Shown here piece after piece: positions 48,015 to 59,099 of a DNA stretch of 64,000 nucleotides. This stretch comes from Laccaria trichodermophora (Eukaryota > Basidiomycota > Agaricomycetes > Agaricales > Hydnangiaceae): contig JACTVC010000004.1 in assembly GCA_018417955.1 (NCBI GenBank), positions 1,426,001 through 1,490,000 on the forward strand. Reading direction: 5' to 3'. The notes under the pieces were generated by a model. It made no database searches, was not told the origin of the DNA, and saw only the letters and a list, made by a program, of their open reading frames with translations. Made by a program: the position numbers and the translations under genes. The number at the start of each line of letters is the position of its first letter. Positions within the stretch are counted from its first letter, which is position 1.

Positions 48015-48480
48015 TTACGGCGGAGAAGCGTTTGTGAAATGCAAGGGAGCCGACATAGCCTCACTGATGGAGAGATACGAGGGTGTAGCTGGATAAATAG
48101 AGAAAGATACGTACTGCTGCCTCAGACCCATCCCGTATCGAATATCCCTCGTGCAGTGGACTTTCCAGAGCCTATACCAGCTTTGTAGCTTGTGCGTGAG
48201 CATGATCTTTCACTTCCTCTGTTAGGTTGTCAACCAAGGAGCAATTGCCAATGACAGATTGAGCTCACCTCAGCGAGTAAGTGTCGACCACAGCTTGAGC
48301 TCTTAGTCTCACATGTAAAGAGAAATTTGAGTGTGAATCCGAGGCGAGCGAACGGTAAGTAATATGCGAGCTGGAGGTCGAGGACAAAAACGTTCACGTT
48401 GATCAAGTGTTGAACAATGTTTGTTTTCTTTCCACTACCATCAACCACGTACTCAAGGAGCTGCACTATCGACGAGTTTC
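48015..48480 (-). pseudogene. Unknown small gene X, copy C
   Basis: Conserved peptide SVIGNCSLVDNLTEEVKDH, then HAHAQATKLV followed by a stop codon where A and B have Lys. After it come ALESPLHEGYSIRDGSEAA, a GTACGT intron, AMSAPLHFTNASPP and the stop at 48015-48017. The region between the two halves of the B-specific transposon is uninterrupted here, giving the ancestral state. Function unknown. Confidence 0.4.
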
Positions 48481-50010
48481 CTCAGCTCATCAAGCGAGCT
48501 AGGTCATGAAGTAAGTATCTTATTTTTATAGTTCAATGATCACGTCTTTAACTTATGGTAATCACCATCTTAGCACTGCGGATTTGGAGTCGGCAACTGC
48601 ATCAGGCCTCGAAGATTGGCGGCACCTTACTTTCAAAAGCTATGGTTGATACGTCAAGACATTGAGAATCGAAAGGAGTGGCCCCAGCAACCTTCTCGAG
48701 GTGAGTACGCCACCCCGTCTTCCACAACGTGAGCTAAACCTCGGTACTCAGACATTCGATGCGCGCGAATACGACAGAACGGCTATCGTATATCCTTCGC
48801 GACGATGTACCCTTGTTCTCAATTAAGGCCGGCGCTCTCCTTCCTTACCTCACACACGATCTCTTTCCACGTTCTTCCTGGGGTACGGAGGTATGCCCTG
48901 CTTCACCCGCTGTTCAACGGATCAATATGACCTTACTTTCCGCAGGGCTATGTATATGTACAATGACAACACGGCCTTTGAGGGGCATTGAAGCTACAAC
49001 ATTGCGGGTTATCACAATCACATCCCCTTCAAATATCCCTCCACTTCTCAACCCAACAAACACTCCTGCCACATGACAACAACAACATGGCCTAAATCGC
49101 TTTGGGCTTATGCATGACCTGTCTCCGGCCCGTTTCATCCTCTGGTATCTACACACCAACTGACGGCCCAACTCGTCATCTTCAGGAGAAGAACGACCAG
49201 AGCCATATGACCCTGCCATCAACCCCATCCCACCGCGTGTTGACGAGCAGGGTCTCTCGGCGGACTCTTCGATAATGAGCAGGGGGAGACGCATTCATTG
49301 CAATCCAATCCCTGCTGGAGGAGGAAGAAAAGGGGGACGGCCCAGCCCATTGAAGGCGGGCGGAATGAGAATCTTCGGGTTTGACGATTACCTATCCAAT
49401 ACCCCGCCAATGACGCTGAGGATGCGCCTTCATTCCATCCTCCTCACCGCAGCAGTAGTGGCAGCACGCCTACAACAACGCCAACTACCCAAACTTTGAT
49501 TTCGACGCCGCTCCATCTAACATACCCACCATCTAAAAAATCGAAGCGACTGAAGCAGCCGAGGCGGAGGCGAGGGACGGCGAGGAAGGAGATGAAGAGG
49601 CTTGTGGAGGCTGATGTGGTTGGCGATGGAGACGGGTTGCAGAGGAGTTATGGGTTGGCGCTGCTTAGGCGTCTCAGTGGGGCGGGACTACGTCTATCTT
49701 TCTGTCGGGGTCTCCCTCTCACTCTCACCAGCATTCGAGCGGAGGACCCGGCGCTTTGTCCCCACCGAGCAAGACGACGAATATGCCGATCTCGACGGAG
49801 GTGTCTGCGCGCGCAAAAGTCAAAGAGCCGCACTCAATCGAACTCGAATGGATGAACATCAAATTCGCGTCATAATCGCTCTTCGTTGAGCCGTACCTCC
49901 GCGTCTGCCTCTGATTAAGCTCAACAACACGACTGACAATCCACCCTTCCTGTCATTGGGAACACCAGGTGCACCGATCCATCCACCAGCCTCGACTGGC
50001 CCTCCTCAAC
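48360..50010 (+). other. Conserved unknown block Y, copy C
   Basis: Likely exon pieces read STTINHVLKELHYRRVSSAH (donor GTAAGT at 48,511, acceptor before 48,573), SATASGLEDWRHL, and MRANTTERLSYILRDDVPLF then GALLPYLTHDLFPRSSWG (48,759-48,891; donor GTATGC), then a long open stretch 49,496-49,855. Copy C is the least damaged of the three and is the best template for finding the parent gene, but I do not recognise it. Confidence 0.35.
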
Positions 50011-50199
50011 GGTGCTTGGACTAATGATCTGAGCCTCGCTGATGCTGAACGCGGCTGATGAGGTGATGCGAGGGAGGGTGATTGTGAGGATGTTTGACCT
50101 TGATCCTGAAAGGGAGGTTGAGGGGCGTTTGGACTTGGGGTTTGAGAGATATTGGGGGAGTAGGTACTCCTTCAAAAATTCAATGTTCACTGGCACTGC

Positions 50200-51140
50200 T
50201 CTTCTGTCACACCCCATTGCACCATTCTATTCTCGTCGTTAGTTTTCGAAAAGCATCTGTGTTATCCCTCCCTGCCGAAGACTTATACTGCCCTATATAC
50301 GATCACCCCCTTCGACAGAACTGCTTCTCGTAATTCCGCTGTTATGGCCCTCCTCCAGTCACCCTCTCTGTCCTCTGCATGCTGGAGGTTTTGCTGCTGT
50401 TGCCGCTAAGAGCTTGATTAGGCTGACGGGTAATCACGACGAACAATATACAACAAGTACCTCTCACATCGATGTTGGCTCATCACCTCTGGCAGATGTT
50501 GGACTCCGTTCTCGTGAGTATGATCTTGATGCTTTGGAGAACAGGCCTGACTGCCACATCATCAAGCCTATGAAACGCAACCCGTCAGGTCGTCATTGAA
50601 AAAAGAGGGAAAGCAAGAGTATACATAGATGTCTCTGCGCAATCGGAACTTGAAGTTTCGAAGGGTAAGACGAAGGCATCTCGTTCACAGTGATAGTAGT
50701 GTGAGAGTGAAGGCCTCGAGATTGATTAGATGGCATGAGAAGTTTGGAAGATCATGGAAAAAGTTGACTATGTGTAACTTTGTTGTTGAAGTGAATGATT
50801 TCGCGACACTGTGTCGGCCTAGAATGTGTGTTAGATTTGGAACATGTGGTGATCGATACAACAGCATCAATGCAGAGCATGGGTGGGCTGGAGTTTCAAT
50901 GGGCTAGTGAACCGCCCTCGGTGTCGGTTCTGGAGGTACAAGTGTCTTAGTAGAGACATGGTTGTTGTGGAATTAGCACTCGTACCTGAGATACAACACC
51001 ATCTTGACCTGTCCTGCACAACTACCTTCTGCTCTACGCCTAATCAAAACCTCAATTCACAAATTGTTCTCAGCCCATTGTTGAAGGGACCAGAACGTAT
51101 CCCCGATGTGTGTAGAGCCTGAGGGGATGGCACGACGCTC
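50200..51140 (+). other. Conserved unknown block Z, copy C, cut at its right end
   Basis: Contains SREYDLDALENRPDCHIIKP near 50,510 and KARVYIDVSAQSELEVSKGK near 50,610. The match to units A and B ends at about 51,140 in the 'gacactgacg' text, where transposon-like sequence starts. No family recognised. Confidence 0.3.
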
Positions 51141-51298
51141 AGTGTTGAACTTAAGGCTTAGCGGTTAATAAGGTTTAAGACTTAAATTCATTTTAAAAAT
51201 GACCCAGCTCTCCCCCCGTCTCACTTTCCTTTTAGGGAAAGATGACAGGCTGTAGGAGGGTACACTAGCATATAGTGCATGACGAACATAGAAAACAA

Positions 51299-51386
51299 AT
51301 GCCAGTTTGGTGGAGTGGTTAATCACACTGAATTTCTTACTCTCACCAAAGTGTCTTGTGTTCAATTCTCTGTGCTCCATTTCTTT
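51299..51386 (+). repeat. tRNA-like sequence, probable SINE head
   Basis: The text TGGTGGAGTGGTTAATCAC resembles a tRNA A box, and GTGTTCAATTCTC, about 45 bases later, a B box (GGTTCGANTCC). They are followed by a T-run. The arms do not pair well enough for a functional tRNA, so a tRNA-derived SINE or tRNA pseudogene is more likely. Confidence 0.4.
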
Positions 51387-51404
51387 TTTTATGTATCAAA
51401 CAAT

Positions 51405-51690
51405 TACTTATTGGTTAGGTTAGAGGTTAGGTTAGAGGTTAGTTAGAGTTAAGGTTAGGGATGGGGGTTATTTTTCTCCACGCGCGGTAGCACATTCTTG
51501 TTAGGTTAGTTGTTAGGGTTCATGGTTAGGGATAGAGATATTTTTCTCTCCGCGCGGTAGCGCGTTCTTGTTAGGTTAGTTGTTAGGGTTCATGGTTAGG
51601 GTTAGGGATATTTTTCTCTCCGCGCGGTAGCGCATTCTTGGTAAGGTTAGGTGGTTAGGTTTAGGTGGTTAGGGTAGGTTAGGTGCTTGA
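51405..51690. repeat. Telomere-like TTAGG-rich tandem repeats, 70-bp period
   Basis: Degenerate TTAGG/TTAGGG runs alternate with a conserved block CGCGCGGTAGCGC(A/G)TTCTTG, at 51481, 51551 and 51621, an exact 70-bp spacing. A reversed copy of the block (GAACGCGCTACCGCG) lies near 51,690, so the array can fold back on itself. This could be interstitial telomeric-type DNA or the body of a transposon. Confidence 0.75.
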
Positions 51691-51717
51691 GAACGCGCTA
51701 CCGCGTGTTCTTGAGCC

Positions 51718-51748
51718 GACTTAGGGCAATGGCACATTGCCCTAAGTC
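51718..51748. repeat. Perfect 14-bp hairpin
   Basis: GACTTAGGGCAATG, loop GCA, CATTGCCCTAAGTC. It lies directly after the telomere-like array. It could be a transposon terminus, as Helitron 3' ends carry hairpins, but no CTRR end is visible close by. Confidence 0.7.
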
Positions 51749-52038
51749 AGAGGATTGCCATATATGGGTCGTGATTGCCAGCACATCACATGTGTGAGAT
51801 GGGGGGAGACATAGGACATTTTCATTTTAAGGCTAAGGGTTAGCATCAGTCAGAGTTTTCAATAGGTCTTAGTTAAGCCTTAGAAATATGTGCCAAGAGA
51901 ATATGACTACTACTATGTGGAATGAATCAGATGGACAAATTGCAAATCTACTCCACTTCCAACCCTTCTTGCCCTATCTCAACTTGGAAACAATTTATCC
52001 CCAGCACCAAGCAAATTGGATCCCCTACAGTCATCCAC

Positions 52039-52428
52039 CAGCTAATGAGACACCGAAATTGGAAAATTAGCTTCAACAAATTTAAGCACAACCTTTCACT
52101 ACAAAAACTACATGAAAATCTGAGATAAATACCCTTTTATAACTGTGCCAAGTTTCAGAATGTTTGAACAACTTTTCATGAAGAAAAACCAATATTATGG
52201 GTGTCTCAATGAGTGGTGTGACTGTATTTCGGCTACTCCTGAAAAACAGTCCATTTTGAAAACTCCACAGCATTGTCAATATTGCCTTGACTGCATCCAA
52301 ACTTTGTAGACTGGTTGATATGAGCTTTTACTACATGTTAAAATTTGTTTTGTAAAAATTGGTGTAGTATTGAGTGAGATATTAGGTAGGGAAAAGTGTC
52401 TCAAATGATGGTGGTGTCTCATTGGCTG
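52039..52428. repeat. Possible MITE-like 390-bp inverted-repeat element
   Basis: CAGCTAATGAGACACC at 52039-52054 is matched in reverse complement by GGTGTCTCATTGGCTG at 52413-52428, with one difference. The motif also occurs inside, near 52,199. There is no clear target duplication, so it is only a candidate. The rest of 51,750-52,560 is AT-rich without a gene. Confidence 0.35.
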
Positions 52429-52599
52429 TGTTATGGTATCACTTCTTATACCCACCATTATACCTTTCTTTCCCTCTTATTCCCTCTCATCTCACCTACC
52501 TAAGTCTCTATGACATTTCTCAATTTCTTACAAGTCATTTTCCACATTTACAACTAAGTTCTAAAGACGCGTATACCTGAATCCAAGCATTATGACTTG

Positions 52600-53155
52600 T
52601 ATCACGCGACAAGACTGTTTACCAATATTTGACAAACTTAGAACAACCAAACAAAGGTTCGTCAAATACAATTTGTACTGAAACAAAGAACAAAGAACTT
52701 CTGAAACCGTAACGGCGAAAGCGCTCGAAGGTTACGGAAGATTCTAAAGTATTCTTTTAGGATCTAGAACTTATGTAAAGTATATAAGCCATTGTAAAGT
52801 AGGGCATGGAATCATCATTACTTTTACCCCAACAACTTGTGTGAACTTTAGATCTTGAGAAAGACTAAGTGCCAACGCGTCGTTAAGTATCTGATAAAGC
52901 CCTGCGCTATCACCTACTTAATCAGCATCATTAAAGTCTAGTACTAACGTTTCTGGTATACAAACGCGTTTGATGCATCAGTACGCATCACTTTTCGTTG
53001 GCAGTAAAGTGCGCCGGAACTCACGTGATCTGGGAAACTCCTCTATCAACTCAACATTACGCGGACGACGGGTTTCAAGTAAGTTTCATTTCTCTCGTAG
53101 TACTAACGTCTTTTGTATTCACAGCAATACACCAACGTTAGAATTTGGTGAACCC
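52600..53155 (+). repeat. Putative 5' LTR and leader of Gypsy-type element
   Basis: Upstream of the gag frame lies a non-coding block with a TATA-like TATATAAG at about 52,778 and a repeated 'tactaacgt' text near 52,940 and 53,100. A leader ('tggtgaaccctaacattggtggg') at about 53,148 could hold the primer-binding site. No matching 3' LTR is present in the window, so the boundaries are uncertain. Confidence 0.4.
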
Positions 53156-53325
53156 TAACATTGGTGGGAACTTCCCGCGATCACATCAGTATCCAGGTAA
53201 TCGATCTCAAGATCTCGGAAGAACAAGTCCTTCTGTTACCAGCAGAACACGTTGCACCCACACTATCCATCTTATTTTCTATCATCTAACGAAAGACATC
53301 TCATCACACGATCAGAACCGCCCTT

Positions 53326-55731
53326 ATGGACAGTACAAAGACATCTAAATCAGGTAGGAAAACTAACAACTCTCAATCAGCAGGTATGTCTAGAAATACA
53401 AACAATACTACTGCTTCCGGAACAACAAATACGCCTTGCAGAAGAGAAGCGACACTGGACACGAACACGCAGAATGTGTTTACCCCAGGTACGCCGGACA
53501 TGCCTGGGGGGATAGAGGTCCCTGACACTTCATCCTTTCTTACAGCTCAGGAAGAAAATCAACAAACTCCTATTCCAGCGATGATCGAACCTGAATGACC
53601 TGACATCGAAGATCTTACCGAGTTGGGAACACCATTCGTTTTCGAAGATCTACCAGACAGAGGTTCGTACAGAGAGGTATTTGTGGAATTTCCCGCTTGT
53701 ATGCCTTTCTCCTCCTTCGGAGAAGCCGTTCCTGACACAGGGTTTGATAGGTCAGAGAAGATCTTTGCATTGGCTGGACGACATCGCCAAGCCCTACAAC
53801 TAGGAGAAGCCGCATTACGTCGACCAATCTATAGTTCTTATGACAAGGTCGTGTCTCGCAAGGGTAGGAAAGATCTATTCAAGGAAGAAATGGACATCTT
53901 GAAAGAACTACTATCTCATCTTTACTATTTCAATAACGGGACTAATCACGTTGGTTTCGCATTACAGAAAATTATTCTTATCAATCTGAACCATCGACTC
54001 AAGCAACGAAGGAACGAGGCCGAGGAGGGCCTTATCATCAATGGGGAAGGAGTCCCTCAATTGCCGAGATGGGGAATGAACGGTAAAGCAGACGAATTCT
54101 GGAGCGCTAATGACTTCGAAATATTAGGAGCATGCTACCGCAGAGAAGTGGAGAATTTCCTAGCGTATCTAGTGGAACACCATGACTTCACTAAGGGTAA
54201 GAGAAATCCTAAGTCAGATCAACGAATGATCATTTCAGCTACCCCTTACAGGAAGCCCGTGATTAACGCCCCCATTATCACGACGGTACGCAATCACAAA
54301 CCCGCATTCATCGAGGACGAGCCTGACAGTATATCCACTCATCTGAGAAAGTCAAAGGGTCGTTTCAACCATCCTGTAGCAAACATGAATACTTCAGTCT
54401 TTGGTCACCCCGTCCAACACAACTCATCACATGCATTAAAGGAACTATTCGGCATCGGAGGATCCAAGTACACCGGAGACCCAACAGTTCCACAGGGCAT
54501 TGGCAAGACCAAGGTTACTAATTTCGATTTAGGGTCTGGACACGAATCTCAGGGTGACAATAACGGATTAAATGATTCCCACTCACATAAGTCCAGGAAT
54601 AGTAGTCGCCATATATGACGTCAGGGAGGAGGCGACCCGGGAGGCTCTGACGGAGATGACAGCGATGATGAAGGAGACAAAGGTCCTCGCAGAGGGCCCA
54701 GGAAGACTCCTTCACCCAATAAGCCACGAAGGAATCCATTCAACGTTCTCCCTGAAGAAGTAAGTCCTACCATCGTAAAAGGTCCTTTAGAACCGCAGTT
54801 TGATACCAAACTTAAGGTCGACGCTATCCCCGCATGGGACGGTAATCCGGAGAATCTGAGACGCTGGCTTTTGAAAATTAACAGGCTAGCCAAACACTCT
54901 CAGATCATATTTCGACAGCTAGGTACGCTCATGCCCACACGACTCACTGGATCAGCTGAAGTCTGGTACTATAGCCAAAGTATAGAAACACGCGATAGAA
55001 TCGAACAAGACTGGAATACCTTACGAACCACTATCGGCGAGTATTATATGAACCGTGCCTTCCTTGATAAGCAGAAAGCACGCGCTAACCGCGCATTGTA
55101 TCGTGATACAGGGAACAGACGCGAGATCCCTAGTGAGTATGTTATTCGCAAACTGGAACTTTTACAGTTCATCTACAATTACACGGATAGAGAACTGATC
55201 AATGAAATCATGGAAGGGGCACCCTCACACTGGACGCCCATCATCACTCCGCATTTATTCCAAAACCTCGAGCAATTTCAACTGTCTGTTAAATTCCACG
55301 AAGACTCACTCCTCAAACTGGGAGGAGAAAACTCATACAACAACGCGAACCGACCAAGTAACAATCAGAACTATTCTAAAGAAAATTCTAATCGGAGTCC
55401 TTACAATCCCTTTAGGACCACGCGTGTTAACTTGGTAGGATGGTCTAAAGCAACATCAAACCCTCAGTTTCTGAAGGACGATTCCAACGTGTCACCACGC
55501 GGTACGCCGGATGAGAAGGGCGCCTGACCTTGACACTGTGGAAGTGGGAAGCATTGGGATAGAGATTGCAAGTACGCCCGGAAAGGGGAGAAACGCGCAA
55601 GGGTGAACATGGTTATGACTATGGACAAAGACAGTAAGGCAGATGAAGACTACAATAATGCGTATTACGAACGATTTAGCGACGAGGAGGACACAGAGAA
55701 CGAGGATTTTCAGGAGCCCTCTCAGCCGTAA
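53326..55731 (+). pseudogene. Gypsy-type retroelement gag frame, broken by four TGA codons
   Basis: One frame of 801 codons runs from the Met of MDSTKTSKSGRKTN to TAA at 55729-55731. It is interrupted only by TGA at 53596, 54616, 55525 and 55531, with no frame shift. The middle part has an acidic linker (GDDSDDEGDK) and a capsid-like core (IPAWDGNPENLRRWLLKIN, LTGSAEVWYYSQ). The end has a zinc-knuckle-like HCGSGKHWDRDC preceded by two of the stops; the first Cys of the knuckle is not readable. Gag would form the particle that packages the element's RNA. Three or all four stops can be explained as CGA-to-TGA. It cannot make a full protein now. Confidence 0.75.
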
Positions 55732-55736
55732 AAGAA

Positions 55737-56684
55737 GTGTCGAAGCTGGGAGGGGTAAGCATTGCAAAGTCTTCTCGAGTTTATTCAGACGCTGAGAGTT
55801 GGCATAAGAATTTACTTAATCCGTACTCCATCGCGCCCACCTTAAACAATTCGTCATTCGTTAAACAACCTTCGACACCACTTATCAATCGTAAAACGCG
55901 AAGGAAACTTTCGAAAGAAATTAACAGCGTTTCATTTCACATGCAAAAACAAAAGAACAACACGGAAAAACCAGTTATTGAGCTTCACAAGCATCTAGCA
56001 CGACCGCCGGGATGCTCGTTCCTCGGAGCACGCGCAACGGAAGCACAGGGGAGCCTCAATGATTTAAAGGCCAAGCCAATTCCTATTATCGTTGACTCAG
56101 GGTCTGACATAACCCTGATTTCACAGCAGGCTCTCGATCAAATGCTTGAACCACCGAAAGTCAGAACCGGTCAACGCATCAATCTCATTCAAGTTACAGG
56201 TAATGCGACAATAACCAGGTATGTCGTGTTGGATATCTATTTCAAAACTAAAGAGGGACCTGTCCTTTTGAAAGTTGAGGCATACGTCGTGAAAGGAATG
56301 TCAACTCCTTTCATACTTGGGAACGACTTTACTGATCAATACTCAATCTCCCTATTAAGGGAGGAAGGGGAAAGCGCCTTAATATTTGGGAAGTCAGGAC
56401 GATCAATGAAAGTACACAACTCAATTACCACGCCATCCCTTGACAAGGATGGGCATGCATTCAAGGTGCGCGTACGAACCGAAGTCACATCCAAGATGTT
56501 TAAGGCTAAAGTTCATAGGAAGTCTCAGAAGATGAAACACTGGACAATTCAACGAGCGAAAGACGAGTACGTCCGAGCCAGCAGTACAGTATCAATAAAC
56601 GCTGAATCTACAAGGTTAGTCCCAGTACTGGCCAATCAAGGGGGCACCGGCAATAGAATGCCGGACCGGTACCCGGTTAGTTAG
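55737..56684 (+). pseudogene. Gypsy-type pol, aspartic protease part, truncated
   Basis: This frame is -1 relative to gag, as in many Gag-Pol arrangements. It contains the retropepsin active site IPIIVDSGSDITLIS (Asp-Ser-Gly), and AYVVKGMSTPFILGNDF with the second protease motif ILGND. It then runs into a 16-bp inverted repeat at 56635, the end of another element, and stops. No reverse transcriptase, RNase H or integrase is found here or beyond 61,861, so only the 5' third of the element survives. Confidence 0.75.
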
Positions 56685-56904
56685 TCCGAGCTGTAGTCCA
56701 AAAAAAAAAAAATGGAAGCTTCGACCACCCTTGGTTGTAGCCCTATGCCTCATACCCTGCAATAATGCACTTTATTCATTTCCATAGGGAGTGCATTTGA
56801 CCACTTGGTCAGGATGTGGGTTAATGCACAGCTTGCTGTAGGGTGGGTGGCAAGGGGTATTGTTGATATTATATGGGTACATATTTATTATTTAATTCTG
56901 GGGA

Positions 56905-57295
56905 GACATTTATGTTCCCACAGCTTTGTTTCTCCTAGAAGGAACACCTGAAACTTTACCATATATATATTTGATGATGCTCTGACACTCCTAAATAGTT
57001 TCCCTCTGTCAAATCTGACCGAAATAGGCTGGATGTGACAAATCCATTTCGGATGACCTTGAGCCTTTCAATGCCTTTGGTACACAATTGTCAACAATGC
57101 ACAGTTTTAGTTCTGAGGAGAAATATATGTCCTACAGCTTTGTTCGTCATAGAAACAACCTCTGAAACTTCACCAAAAATATCTCTGATAATGTTCAGAC
57201 CACTTCAGATAGTTTCCCTCTGTCAAATCCGACCGAAATAGTTGGATGCGACAAACCCTTTTTGGATGACATTGGGCCTTAGACGCCATTGGTAC
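56905..57295. repeat. Diverged tandem duplication of about 195 bp
   Basis: The text 'cacagctttgtt...gaaactt...tagtttccctctgtcaaatc' occurs twice (about 56,920-57,105 and 57,125-57,295) with the same order of sub-blocks. It is non-coding and inside the 5.2-kb element. Confidence 0.7.
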
Positions 57296-57469
57296 ACAGA
57301 TGTAAACAAGAATGAAAAACTTGAAAAAAGGCTAGCTACTCTATCACACGACATACATATGATACAAGGAAGCAAAAACAATAAAAAGGATACAATGAAG
57401 GATCTGATGATGGATATTTTAAAAGAACAGCTCTCAACACCTCACAAAAAAGAAATCACCCTGCGGCAA

Positions 57470-59090
57470 TTCAGCGTCGTCCTTCCTTCCCCCTGCTCTC
57501 TTCCAGCCATCCCTCGCTTCACCCCCGCTTGCTGCCATGCGCTTCCACCTCATTTTTGACACAGTTGAGTCTGAGTAACCTTAGGATGTTCTCCGAAAGG
57601 ACGCCTGTCAGAGGGTTCGCGTTCGCGCCCGATGACGTTGTCCGCTCCATATCGGCCTGGATCGTCGCCATGTGGTTGTCAACCTGGGACGTAGTGGCGC
57701 CGTTGTCGTCTGTCATTGTCCTGAGTCGTCCGTGGCGGTGGCCCTCACATCGTGGTGGTACGTTGTTGTCCGTGGTCGCCGTGTCTTCGTCCGTCATGGT
57801 CGCATGATCATCCCTCGTCCCTCATGGTTGTGGTTCGTTGTTGTCAATGAAGGATGACAACATCTGTCCAATTGTCAGAGCAAGGAGTGGGGAAGAGAGG
57901 GTTATACTGACCTGGAATCAGCTACTGCAACCAGAAGCGGTCATCCCTCGCATCCATCACCCCCGCTTATTACCATGTGCTTCCACCTCATGCTTGACGC
58001 TGTCGAGTTCGATCATGCGGACTGCATAATCTCCTGGATCGTCGCCGTGTGGTCCTTGTTTCGAAGACGACGAACAACGTTGTTCGTCATTTGGTTCCAC
58101 GTCGCTGTCCGTGACGTGGCACCTGGGTTGACCGTGTTAGTGGTGGTGGTGATGGGCGCTCGTCGCCCGTTGTCGTTTGAGTGGTGAGGCGCTTGGTGGT
58201 TCGAGAACCTTTCAAGGAGCGCGCTCTGTTGATGAGTGGATGGATATGTAGTCGGATTGTATGGAATGTGGAGATTGGGGGTGGAATGGTGCTGATAACG
58301 GACCTTATTGACGGCTGAGCAGAGAGGCAAAGACAAATGCTTACCTGTGATTGTGTCGACTTTTTCGTGAGGTACTCCCTAGCACTAGCTCCGCATGGTT
58401 AACACGACGAACAGCACTGCCGGGTGCCTGACCTCGTATACACTCGCGTCTTTGAGCGGTGAAGAACTTGACTTGGCAAAAACTCGACCTTGGAGGTCGT
58501 TCAGCGTATGTGTCGGCAAGTGGCATGGATAAACCGAGGATGGCAGGGAGACTGATATCAGGAGGACTCGGACAGTGCGTCGTTGGGTGGTGGTGAGCAG
58601 TCGCCGTCACTGGTGGAGGGTAGTGATGGCGGATCGTCATCATCAGGTCCTGGCGTCATGTGCGCCATCGTCCTGGAAGTCGACGTCGACGTGGAACGCC
58701 CAAATGGACCATTGGCATGCCACGTCAAACGTGGTGCTGTTGGCATGGCTGATCCAATGAGGTACGATGGCGTGCTTGTGTAGGATAGACTCACCAATAA
58801 GAGTTCGCGTCCAGCGAACATCCCCAGTCCCTTCCAATGATCTCCGCGCATGTAAGAGCCGGCTGTTGGATGGACGGTGACTCGTGCATGACCTCGAATT
58901 TTGGCTGTTCGTGACCTCGGATTTGCGGGAAGGTTGATGGAGCGGCACTAGACGGATGGGCGAGTCGGTTGTTGAACGAAAGGGAGGATGCGGAGGATGG
59001 ACTGGCAGACGTGGCGTGTTCAACCACCCATCAACAGCGCTCGGCATTTTCCGAGCACTGAAGGAGTGCTGCGCGCACTTCCTCGCGCAC
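57470..59090 (-). other. GC-richer insert with unknown minus-strand frames
   Basis: Composition changes abruptly to GC-rich at about 57,470 and back at about 59,100. Open minus-strand stretches lie at 59,047-58,643 (ending HVDVDFQDDGAHDART), 58,643-58,341 (with ECIRGQAPGSAVRRVNHAEL) and 57,797-57,519. A 'cttccacctcat' text recurs near 57,543 and 57,980, indicating an internal duplication. I do not recognise a family. It may be another nested element or captured host sequence. Confidence 0.35.
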
Positions 59091-59099
59091 TCGTTATTG

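Larger units (their letters stand above)
37910..51140. repeat. Tandem segmental duplication, unit C
   Basis: Third copy. It begins with block W sequence (from about 37,910; text 'caaatgattttcgcc' also lies upstream of the NACHT-WD40 genes), so the third NACHT-WD40 gene is missing. It continues through IDO, TDG, BRR2, X, Y and Z. Similarity to units A and B stops at about 51,140, after 'ggatggcacgacgct', where repeat-rich DNA begins. The stretch 37,758-37,909 between units B and C holds nothing I recognise. Confidence 0.85.

Noticed and set aside
51299..51386. Functional tRNA gene
   Set aside because: A and B box-like motifs exist, but the acceptor and T-arm do not pair and the anticodon arm is unclear.
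52960..53348. Short plus-strand frames upstream of gag as separate genes
   Set aside because: They lie in the putative LTR and leader and show no coding signature.
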